The notes beneath the pieces are model-generated. The model saw only the letters and a list, made by a program, of their open reading frames with translations, ran no database searches and had not been told where the DNA came from. From positions 1 through 64,000 of the forward strand of contig CAZCBE010000020.1 of NCBI GenBank assembly GCA_964496695.1: a stretch of DNA of 64,000 nucleotides, given 5' to 3'. Below, one piece after another: positions 45,202 through 52,689 of the stretch. The position numbers were made by a program, and so were the translations under genes. This stretch comes from SXTU01 sp964496695 (GTDB taxonomy: Bacteria; Verrucomicrobiota; Verrucomicrobiia; Limisphaerales; SXTU01). Numbering within the stretch: the first letter of the stretch is position 1; the number at the start of each line of letters is the position of its first letter.

Positions 45202-45567
45202 ATGGCCAAGAAGACGATTGGCTTTGACGTGGTCCGGGAGCTGGCCCTGCTGCTGCCGGATGTCGAAGAGAGCACCATGCACGGCGCCCCCTCATTGAAA
45301 GCAGGCGGCAAGCTTTTGGCGTGCCCCGCACTTCACCGGTCGGCGGAGCCCAACACGCTCGCAATCCGGCTCGATTTTGACCAGCGAGCCAGGCTGATTG
45401 CGACCGAGCCGGCCATTTACTATGTGACGGAACACTATGTGAAGCACTCCACCGTGCTCGTGCGGCTATCGCGGATGGACCGCAAGTCCTTGAGGAACTT
45501 TTTGAACATGGCATGGCGCTCAATGAGGCCACGCCCGAAAACCGCTCGACGCCGAGGCCGGGCGTAG
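45202..45567 (+). CDS. MmcQ/YjbR family DNA-binding-like protein
   Basis: A protein of 121 residues with the family pattern: VRELALLLPDVEESTMHGAP (a conserved helix then Gly), SLKAGGKLLACP and a basic C-terminal tail (RPRPKTARRRGRA). MmcQ/YjbR proteins have a double-wing fold and are thought to bind DNA or nucleotides; their role is unresolved. It is convergent with the sialidase gene, 25 bp away. Confidence 0.85.
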   Translation: MAKKTIGFDVVRELALLLPDVEESTMHGAPSLKAGGKLLACPALHRSAEPNTLAIRLDFDQRARLIATEPAIYYVTEHYVKHSTVLVRLSRMDRKSLRNFLNMAWRSMRPRPKTARRRGRA

Positions 45568-45592
45568 AGCGGGGCGACCCCGCAGCGGGCGG

Positions 45593-46720
45593 CTAGGACG
45601 CGGGAATCCGCAGCTTCAACCCGTAAATGTCTGACGGGCCGCGAACGAGGCCGCAGTAGAAAACCGTGAACCATTCGCCATTGCCGAGCGGAGTCATCCA
45701 CGCATAGGTGATGTCGCGGCGCTGCCCGAGCGTGCGCGGGAAGCGGGCGAGTTCGCCTAGGCGCTTCCACTTCAGGTCTTTCGCCTCCGCCGTCCACAGC
45801 ACCACGCGTCCGAGCAGGCCGCCCGCGACCTTTTCGTTGTGCCGCTCGGACACCAGTGAATACAGCCGTCCGGGGTGGGCCGGGTCGGTGACGAGACAAG
45901 GCGAGGGCAGGGCGACTGGCCCGGCGAGATCCGTAGTCAGGCCGCGCTCGACGGACTGCCAGCTCTTGCCGAAGTCGTCACTGGTGAACTGCATGTAGTA
46001 GTTGCTGGTCTCCTTGGTGCGGACCAGACCGATGAAGCGGCCTTCACTGAATACGAAAGCCGGCTCCACCAGGCCCTTGTCCGTGAAGGCCTGCGCCTTG
46101 CCCCACGACTTGCCGCTATCGGCTGACCAAGCGAGCCACAAGCCTTGCGTCTGCGCCACCGAGCCGGCACGGAAGTGGCCGAAGACGGCCAGTCCTTTGC
46201 CGGGCACGGCGGGCACGCCACCGAAGACCGAGCCAGTCTGGTTGCGGTCAAGCGTGGCCGTGTCGGCGAGCTGCCAGGTGCGACCGTGGTCGGTCGAGCG
46301 CCAGCCGTCCACGGTGTTCGCGGTGTTGCCGCGATAGGCCATCGAGAGCAGGGCCACCGTGCCATCCTCGGCCACCCCAAGCGCGACGTTGCCGCCGGAA
46401 GTGTATTCGCCCTGGGCGGTGTAGCGTTTCAGGACGCTCGGAGCACTGAAGGTCGCGCCGCTGTTCGTGGAGAAGGCCACGGTCGGGCTGCCTTCGCCAT
46501 GCGTGCCGTGGAACCGTCCGGCGACGAAGGCCACGACCAGCGTGCCGTCCTTCGCCCGCACGACCTTCGGCCAGGAGTGATGCGCGAGCCCGGCGTCGGC
46601 GGAGGCGGGGATGATCACGCGTGGCTCGCCGTAATCTCCGGCCAGTGAAATGGCCGGCTCGGCCGCCCCGGCGATCTGGATCAGGACGCTGAGGAGAACC
46701 AGCAGCAACGTAGGTTTCAT
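45593..46720 (-). CDS. Secreted exo-alpha-sialidase-like protein
   Basis: A protein of 375 residues. Start 46720 (MKPTLLLVLLSVLIQIAGAA) gives a signal peptide. A six-bladed propeller is suggested by repeated Asp-box/BNR motifs: STNSGATFSAP, STDHGRTWQL, SADSGKSWGKA, TSDDFGKSWQS. A sialidase-specific FRIP arginine is not obvious, so sialic-acid cleavage is not certain; many PVC proteins of this layout are annotated as sialidases without proof. Its start overlaps the stop of the upstream SGNH hydrolase gene by four bases. Confidence 0.85.
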   Translation of the reverse strand: MKPTLLLVLLSVLIQIAGAAEPAISLAGDYGEPRVIIPASADAGLAHHSWPKVVRAKDGTLVVAFVAGRFHGTHGEGSPTVAFSTNSGATFSAPSVLKRYTAQGEYTSGGNVALGVAEDGTVALLSMAYRGNTANTVDGWRSTDHGRTWQLADTATLDRNQTGSVFGGVPAVPGKGLAVFGHFRAGSVAQTQGLWLAWSADSGKSWGKAQAFTDKGLVEPAFVFSEGRFIGLVRTKETSNYYMQFTSDDFGKSWQSVERGLTTDLAGPVALPSPCLVTDPAHPGRLYSLVSERHNEKVAGGLLGRVVLWTAEAKDLKWKRLGELARFPRTLGQRRDITYAWMTPLGNGEWFTVFYCGLVRGPSDIYGLKLRIPAS

Positions 46721-47700
46721 TTGGCTTTCGCAACTTCGGCGATCTTCTGTTCCAGCTCCGTCCATTTGGCCTGCGCCTCGGCAACGGGGATGCCCTTTTT
46801 CATGCCAGGCCGCAGGTGGCCGCACTCGGAGAGCCACGCGTCCTTCAGGATGGCCTGTCGTTGCGCGATGAGCTTGAGCAACTCCGCGCCTCGCGGATGG
46901 ATGGAGGCGATGAAGGCCGTGCCATCCTTGGCTTCCGCGAGCTTGTCTTCCGGGCCCTTGAAGTGGCGGAGCACCTCGCGCGCGATGAGCCAGTGGCCGG
47001 TGGCGTTGATGTGGACGCCGTCGCCCGCGAGCTTGTAGGCCGCGTCACGTTCGCGTTCGGCGGCGAGGTGTTTGGCCATCGGGAAGTGCGCATCCACCAC
47101 CACCCAGCCTTGGGCGCGCTGGCTCACGAGCCACTCCGAGTAGCGGTCGAGCACGGTGTTGTAGCCTTCAAAGGGCTGCTTGTATTCCGGCAGGCCGGCG
47201 GGCAGGAGCCGTGCCTTGATGGGCAGGGGATCAAAGACCGGCGGCGTGATGTGGATGATCTTGGCCCCGGCGGCGGCGGCTTTCTTGCGGAGCAGCTCCA
47301 TGCCTTCACGATACTTGGCGAAGCGGTCGTCGCTGAGCGGGTAATACATGCCGCAGTTCATGCCGTAGCAGGCGACGATGAGGTCGGGCTTGGCCTTGGC
47401 GAGCACGCGGTCGAGGCGTTCGTGGACGGTGGGGCGGGGAAACGCGCCGCCGGCGTGGCCGGGTTCGCTCAGGCCGCTGACGGTCTCGCTGGGCAGGCCG
47501 AGGTTGATGAACTCCACCGTGCTGTCGGGATGGCCTACGCGGAACGCAGCTTCCAAAGTGTCCACGTAAGCGCCGGAGTAGGTGATGCTGTCGCCGAGGA
47601 AGACGATGCGCTTCACGCCTTCCATGATGGACGTGTCGGCGGCGGACGCGGAAGCAGCCGAAGTGAGGAGCAGTGCGACGAGGAGGGGCAAAAGCTTCAT
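46717..47700 (-). CDS. Secreted SGNH/GDSL hydrolase
   Basis: A protein of 327 residues with signal peptide MKLLPLLVALLLTSAASASA. Block I is FLGDSITYSGAY (Ser near residue 37), block III CYGMNCGMYYPL (the usual G-x-N-D is altered to G-M-N-C), and block V DGVHINATGHW, giving the Asp-x-x-His. It probably deacylates a carbohydrate or lipid. The two-gene unit with the sialidase-like gene (ATGA overlap) suggests joint action on acylated glycans in the periplasm or outside. Confidence 0.88.
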   Translation of the reverse strand: MKLLPLLVALLLTSAASASAADTSIMEGVKRIVFLGDSITYSGAYVDTLEAAFRVGHPDSTVEFINLGLPSETVSGLSEPGHAGGAFPRPTVHERLDRVLAKAKPDLIVACYGMNCGMYYPLSDDRFAKYREGMELLRKKAAAAGAKIIHITPPVFDPLPIKARLLPAGLPEYKQPFEGYNTVLDRYSEWLVSQRAQGWVVVDAHFPMAKHLAAERERDAAYKLAGDGVHINATGHWLIAREVLRHFKGPEDKLAEAKDGTAFIASIHPRGAELLKLIAQRQAILKDAWLSECGHLRPGMKKGIPVAEAQAKWTELEQKIAEVAKAK

Positions 47701-47777
47701 GCGTTTGAGTGGGGGAAGCGTAATTCTCCATCATGCATCGCTGCAAGCCTGAGAACCATCAGGCGAGCGTGAACCGT

Positions 47778-47960
47778 CTTGGCCTGCGGTGGCATAACGG
47801 AGCGGCGACACCGCTTTGATTTCCCCTGGGGCGGAATCTCAACGTGGCAGATGCCTGGAAGCCCGACCTTCGCAAATTCTTGGTGGCGTGAGGCTCCGGC
47901 TGGAACCGCTCCGCAGGACCGAAAAGCGGCGTGGCGCTCCGCTTCCCGCCGCAGTCCAAG
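47778..47960. repeat. Inverted pair of a dispersed repeat
   Basis: CTTGGCCTGCGGTGGCATAA at 47778 and the complement of CTTGGACTGCGGCGGGAAGC at 47960 start two 39-40-bp arms that both contain GGAGCG, GCGACACC/GCGCCACGCC and CCGCTTT. The 104-bp interior has no gene. It fills the spacer between the SGNH gene and the YgjP-type peptidase gene. Confidence 0.8.
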
Positions 47961-47995
47961 ACGTCACGGAACCTCGGAGTGGTTTGGGGTTCAGT

Positions 47996-48736
47996 TCACC
48001 GCAGCAATCCACTGTTCGCCTTCAGCCATCGCTCGGCTTCCTCCCAGCGGGGGAAGGCCTCGGCTACGTGCCGCCAGTAGCGTGCGGAGTGGTTCATCTC
48101 GCGGCGGTGCATCAGCTCGTGGACACAGATGTAGTCGCGCACGAGGTCCGGCGTCTGCACGAGCCGCCAGTTCAGCGAGATGGTCCCGGAGCGGGAGCAA
48201 CTGCCCCAGCGTGACCGCTGGCTGCGCACGGTGATGCGATGGACGGCCACGTTGAGCAAGGCGGCGAGTTCCAGCAGACGCGGAGGAAGTTCCTTCGCCG
48301 CAAGCTGCCACAGGTGACGCTCGATGAAGGGGCGGAGGTTTACCGTCACTTCGCGCAGCGCAACAACCTGATCGGCGAACCGCACGGTGCAACCGCTCGC
48401 GTGCGTCTCCAGTTGCAGCACGACGCGTTCGCCGCGAAAGAGAATCTCCATCCCGTGCTTCCACTCGGCGGCTTGGCGGACGCGGGGTGGCTTGGCGAGC
48501 TGCTTTTCCAGCCAGGCGGACTGCCGCTGGGCAAAGGCGAACGCTTCCGCACGGGTGCCGTTGCGGGGGACGGTGACCCGGGCCACGCGTTCGGGGGTGA
48601 GCCGGAGGATGTAGCGCCGCGCCTTGGGATTCCGCACGAACTCGACCGGAAGGTCCGTCTCGCCCACGCGCAGGGCAGACGCGGGCCCGACGGGGCGCAC
48701 GCGACTGACGAGACGGGTGAAGAGGTCAAGCTGCAC
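47996..48736 (-). CDS. YgjP-type M48-like metallopeptidase (DUF45)
   Basis: A protein of 246 residues without a signal peptide. The zinc-binding motif CVHELMHRREMNHSARYW near residues 205-220 has HELMH and a further histidine, as in the YgjP/DUF45 family, and VRSQRSRWGSCSRSG is the diagnostic motif upstream. N-terminal half is a beta-rich region typical of the family. Cellular role is unclear; some relatives neighbour restriction or toxin systems, which is not the case here. Confidence 0.9.
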   Translation of the reverse strand: MQLDLFTRLVSRVRPVGPASALRVGETDLPVEFVRNPKARRYILRLTPERVARVTVPRNGTRAEAFAFAQRQSAWLEKQLAKPPRVRQAAEWKHGMEILFRGERVVLQLETHASGCTVRFADQVVALREVTVNLRPFIERHLWQLAAKELPPRLLELAALLNVAVHRITVRSQRSRWGSCSRSGTISLNWRLVQTPDLVRDYICVHELMHRREMNHSARYWRHVAEAFPRWEEAERWLKANSGLLR

Positions 48737-48910
48737 GCGGCAGGATTTCTAGAAGCCACGGCGCAAGCGAGGGAAAAGCGGTGGAAGAAAGTTCGGAAAA
48801 TGGGGTCGGAAAGATGGAGACAAAGCCGGCGGACTCGCAAAAGAAACAAACCCCATTACGAGCGGAACGAGACACACGGAGTGAGCATCTCGGACAGAGG
48901 CTGCTCGGGC

Positions 48911-48978
48911 AAGAAGCGCGCTCCGCTCGCGCCTCCTGCGTCGGCAAATGGGGTTCGACAGAGTCTCACCCTGCCGGG
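48911..48978. repeat. Half copy of the family E element
   Basis: A 68-bp match to 51867-51934 (right half of the full inverted repeat), with the same GCGCCTCCTGCGTCGGCA core and ...TCGACAGAGTCTC end. It lies in the 293-bp stretch between the YgjP-type gene and the second receiver gene; no gene is seen there. Confidence 0.8.
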
Positions 48979-49029
48979 TTTGCGTGACCCTGCCACGGCC
49001 TCGCTCCAGCTCGGTTCGCTGGCCCATGT

Positions 49030-49485
49030 TCAGCCGCCCGCCGGCTTCAGAAACTGCCCGGCGAGCGTGGCGACCTCGGTGCAGGCGGCTTCGCTCTTGC
49101 GCAGGAAGTGCTGGGCGTGCGTGGCGACGAAGGCCCGCTCCTGGTCGCTCAGGGGCTTGGCGCTCAGCACCACCACGGGGATGCCTTGCCATTCGGGACG
49201 ACGGCGCATCTGGGTGAGAAATTGAAAGCCGTCCATGCCCAGCATCATCAGGTCCAGCACGATGAGTCCGGGCTGCCGGCTTTCCAGCAGCTTCAGCGCG
49301 CGGACGGCGCTTTCCGCCTCGACCACCTTGAACTGCTGCTGCTCCAGCGCCCGGCGGAAGATCTGCCGGATCACGGGGTTGTCGTCCACCAGCAGCACAA
49401 AAGTCTCCGCCGTGGCGGACGGGTTCGGGGCGCTCTTTGGTTCGGAGCCGCTGCCGGGCGTCGGTTTGCTGGTGTCAGAACTCAT
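49030..49485 (-). CDS. Stand-alone response regulator receiver
   Basis: A CheY-like protein of 151 residues from ATG 49485. A Ser/Pro/Lys-rich N terminus of 28 residues precedes the receiver with acidic pair VDDN (33-36), acceptor Asp78 in IVLDLMM and conserved Lys in LRKSEA. No output domain. A second lone receiver lies at 28300-28752. Kinase partner unknown. The gene is divergent from the esterase gene at 49599, with a 113-bp shared spacer. Confidence 0.9.
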   Translation of the reverse strand: MSSDTSKPTPGSGSEPKSAPNPSATAETFVLLVDDNPVIRQIFRRALEQQQFKVVEAESAVRALKLLESRQPGLIVLDLMMLGMDGFQFLTQMRRRPEWQGIPVVVLSAKPLSDQERAFVATHAQHFLRKSEAACTEVATLAGQFLKPAGG

Positions 49486-49598
49486 CGTCGTTTTTTGGTT
49501 GGCGGCCAAACCGCAGGCGAACTTAGGCTCGGCGAAATCATCTCATGCACCGCATCTGCACACTCGCCAAGGGCCGCGCGCTCTGCGATACACCACCC

Positions 49599-51722
49599 AT
49601 GAAGCTGTTGTCCATACTCCTGACACTCGGGCTGTCTCTCGTGTTCACCACGGCGGCGGAAAAGAAAGCCGCCGACACGAAAGCCGCCGACACGAAAGCG
49701 CCGGCCAAGAAAGCCCCGGCGGCGAACTTCCAGCCCAACCCCAAAAAGCTCAATCCGCCGCCTGGCGTGGTCGTGCCGGCCGAGGTGAAGGCGGAGCTCA
49801 CCGCCGGAGCCGCTGCGCTGGGCAAGGAGATTGAGGCATTGCGTGCGTCCTTGAAGTCGAAACCGGACCTGCTCGCGCTCCTGCCTGACGTGCAGATTTA
49901 CCACAATGCCGTCCGCTACGCCGTGGAAGACGACATCTTCACCAGCACCAACCAGTTCAACTCCGCCCGCGCGCTGCTCAAGACCGGCTCCGAGCGCGCG
50001 AAGCAGCTTGCCGCTGGTCAGGCTCCGTGGAACACCAAGGCCGGCCTGCTCGCGCTGAAGAAGGAACTCGAAGGCAAGGCCAAGACGCCGACCACGCTCA
50101 CGCACGTCCCCGTCGTGCGCGGCTACGTGTCGAAGATTGACGGCTCGGTGCAGCCTTACGGACTGAAGGTGCCGGTGACCTACCTCACCGGCGATGACAA
50201 GCCGCGCCGGCTCGACTTCTGGCTGCATGGGCGCGGCGACACGCTCATCGAGATCGCGTTCATCGAGGGCCAGCAGCGCGCGGGCGGCACGTTCCTGCCC
50301 GAGGACACGTTCGTGCTGGACCCTTACGGCCGCTTCATGAACGCCTTCAAATTTGCGGGCGAGGTGGATGTCTGGGAGGGCCTCGACCATGCGGCGAAGC
50401 ACTACCCGATTGACCGCAGCAAGCTCTCCATGCGCGGCTTCTCGATGGGCGGGGCGGGTGCGTGGCATTTGGGCGCGCATCACCCGGACAAGTTTGCTTC
50501 CGTCAATCCCGGCGCGGGCTTCGTGGACGTGAAGAACTACCAGAAGCTCGGCGACAAGCTCGACACCATCCCGTGGTATGAGCAGAAACTCTGGAGCCTC
50601 TACGATCCGCTCGCCTGCCCCATCAACCTCGTCAACTCGACGCTCATCGCCTACAGCGGTGAGGAGGACGCTCAGAAGGCGGCCGCCGATCTCATGGAAG
50701 CTGCGCTGCTCAAGGAGGGCGTGAAGATGACCCACATCATCGGTCCGAAGACCGGCCACGCCTACGAGAAGGACGCGAAATTGGTTGTGGCGAAGCTCGT
50801 GGACGAGGCGACGAACAAGGGGATGAACCAACAGCCGAAGAAGGTCACGCTGGTGACGCATTCACTGAAGTTTAACTCGGCGCATTGGGTGCGGATTGAT
50901 GCGCTGGAGAAGCATTGGGATGAAGCGCGCATCACAGCGACACTCGAGAGTGGAGCGGTAGTTGCCTATCCGAAGAACGTCAGCGCCTTCACCCTTTCTC
51001 CCAAGGGGCTTGGTGGGCTTGTGGTCAGCATTGATGGGAAAGCTCCTAAACAGCTCCCCAAGGCTGGAGGTTCTTCTGGCATTCCAAACTTGTTTCATTT
51101 CGAAAAGCGCGCGGGGGAGTGGTGGACAACTCCCAAGGCTGCAAGTTCGCAGGACGGATTGCACAAGCGCCACAACCTCCAAGGCCCCATTGACGACGCG
51201 TTCATGGACTCGTTCGTGATGGTGCGGCCCACTTACGAGGCGATGAACCCCGTCGTCGGACAATGGGCGAAAACCGAAATGGCCGAGGCTTTGTTCCACT
51301 GGCGGCGCTACTTCCGCGGCGAAGCGCGCGTGAAGGACGACTCCGCCATCACCGCCGACGACATCAAGAACAGCAACCTCATCCTTTGGGGCGACCCAAA
51401 ATCAAACAAGCTCCTCCAACAGATCGCCCCCATGCTGCCCATCAAGTGGGACGGCAAGCAAATTACGGTCGGCAACAAGACCTACGACGCCACCAAGCAC
51501 GTCCCGGTGTTCATCTTCCCGAACCCGCTGAACCCGTCGCGCTATGTGGTCATCAACACCGGCTTCAGCTTTCCGCAGTTCGCGGCGACCACCAATTCGC
51601 AGCAGACGCCCAAGCTGCCGGATTGGGCCATCCTGGACATGTCCGTGCCGCTGGCTGACCGTGTGCATGGCAAAGGCGTCGTGGACGCAAACTTCTTCGG
51701 CGAGAAGTGGGAAGTGAAATGA
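49599..51722 (+). CDS. Secreted alpha/beta hydrolase of prolyl-oligopeptidase type
   Basis: A protein of 707 residues. The start at 49599 gives a signal peptide (MKLLSILLTLGLSLVFTTAA), followed by an Ala/Lys-rich linker with AADTKA repeats. The central catalytic domain has SMRGFSMGGAGAWHLGAHHP (nucleophile Ser in GFSMGG, near residue 289) and the late IGPKTGHAYEKD (His). The C-terminal region, residues about 410-707, is of unrecognised beta-type and includes DYG-like sheets. Fold fits peptidase S9/esterase families such as acetyl-xylan or feruloyl esterases; substrate not known. Location is periplasmic or secreted. Confidence 0.88.
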   Translation: MKLLSILLTLGLSLVFTTAAEKKAADTKAADTKAPAKKAPAANFQPNPKKLNPPPGVVVPAEVKAELTAGAAALGKEIEALRASLKSKPDLLALLPDVQIYHNAVRYAVEDDIFTSTNQFNSARALLKTGSERAKQLAAGQAPWNTKAGLLALKKELEGKAKTPTTLTHVPVVRGYVSKIDGSVQPYGLKVPVTYLTGDDKPRRLDFWLHGRGDTLIEIAFIEGQQRAGGTFLPEDTFVLDPYGRFMNAFKFAGEVDVWEGLDHAAKHYPIDRSKLSMRGFSMGGAGAWHLGAHHPDKFASVNPGAGFVDVKNYQKLGDKLDTIPWYEQKLWSLYDPLACPINLVNSTLIAYSGEEDAQKAAADLMEAALLKEGVKMTHIIGPKTGHAYEKDAKLVVAKLVDEATNKGMNQQPKKVTLVTHSLKFNSAHWVRIDALEKHWDEARITATLESGAVVAYPKNVSAFTLSPKGLGGLVVSIDGKAPKQLPKAGGSSGIPNLFHFEKRAGEWWTTPKAASSQDGLHKRHNLQGPIDDAFMDSFVMVRPTYEAMNPVVGQWAKTEMAEALFHWRRYFRGEARVKDDSAITADDIKNSNLILWGDPKSNKLLQQIAPMLPIKWDGKQITVGNKTYDATKHVPVFIFPNPLNPSRYVVINTGFSFPQFAATTNSQQTPKLPDWAILDMSVPLADRVHGKGVVDANFFGEKWEVK

Positions 51723-51781
51723 ATGCGGAGTGCCGAATGCCGAATGCGGAATGGTTGCGGCGCGAGCGGCATCGCCTCGGC

Positions 51782-51933
51782 CCGGTAGGGCGAGACTCTG
51801 TCGAGCCCCATCTCGAGCGCAGCGCGGCGAGCGCGGCGAGTATTTCGGGTGAGGTCAAGCCCGGCCAAGAAGCTCGCTTCGCTCGCGCCTCCTGCGTCGG
51901 CAGATGGGGCTCGACAGAGTCTCGCCCTACCGG
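51782..51933. repeat. Family E palindromic element, full copy
   Basis: A perfect 29-bp inverted repeat: arms CCGGTAGGGCGAGACTCTGT (plus nine more bases) at 51782-51810 and the complement at 51905-51933. The centre contains GAGCGCAGCGCGGCGAGCGC and GCGCCTCCTGCGTCGG. A half copy is at 48911-48978. The stretch 51723-52054 has no gene; it also holds a family A palindrome at 51957-51999. Confidence 0.9.
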
Positions 51934-52054
51934 GGTGCTGGGGCTTGCCGCCAGCCTCTTCTCCCTCGCCCCCATCGGGGGAGAGGGCCGGGGTGAGGGG
52001 GCTTCGCGCCACGCGTTTCTCTCTACACCACGACCGAAGCTGGTTTGAAACCTC

Positions 52055-52498
52055 ATGAACATCCTGCTCCAGAGCACTGATGGCGCGAGTTGTCTGGAGT
52101 TGCTGGACGTGCAGCCCGGGCGCGAGGATTTCGGCTGCACCATGTCCGTGAAATCCCGGGGGTTCACCGGGCAGCAGCGGTTCTACTTCAACACGGCCAT
52201 GCTGCGGCAATTCTGTGAGGATCTCACCATGCTTCAGCCCACCACCTTTCAAAGCCGGCAGGCGGACATGAGCATCGTCACCCATTCTGATCCGGTGCGC
52301 GCCGTGCTCAAGGAGGGTTATGAGCCGGACCAGTTGTCGGTCTGGCAGGATGAGCGGCTGGGCGTGTGCGTGGCAGGGCGGCTCACGCAGCATGGACCGC
52401 CGCGGCAGGAGCTGCAGTTTAGCTTGGTCACTTCGGAGGCGGCCATCGAAGGGTTCCGGCGAGACTTGCGACGGTGTCTGGATGCGGCGGAGCGGTGA
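52055..52498 (+). CDS. Hypothetical soluble protein
   Basis: A protein of 147 residues that I do not recognise. It lacks a signal peptide and membrane segments and appears alpha/beta, with C-terminal helix EAAIEGFRRDLRRCLDAAE. Cysteines are scattered (six) without a clear metal motif. Start ATG 52055 follows an in-frame-free repeat stretch. It is followed by 191 bp of gene-free sequence before the DUF6797-type gene, so probably not in its operon. Confidence 0.65.
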   Translation: MNILLQSTDGASCLELLDVQPGREDFGCTMSVKSRGFTGQQRFYFNTAMLRQFCEDLTMLQPTTFQSRQADMSIVTHSDPVRAVLKEGYEPDQLSVWQDERLGVCVAGRLTQHGPPRQELQFSLVTSEAAIEGFRRDLRRCLDAAER

Positions 52499-52689
52499 GG
52501 AGCGCGCTCTGACCAGGGCTCGAAACCGAGCCGACGCGGACGCCGGTGCCACGTAGCGCCGGCCGTGTCGCAAGCGTCCGCGCTTGCCCCGACCGGCGAG
52601 AAGCGAGCAGCAACCAAATGCACTCCAACCTGCGAGTCTCTACCTTTTCCGCTTGCCACCCCGTGCGCTTCGCAGAACGTAGCGCGCAC

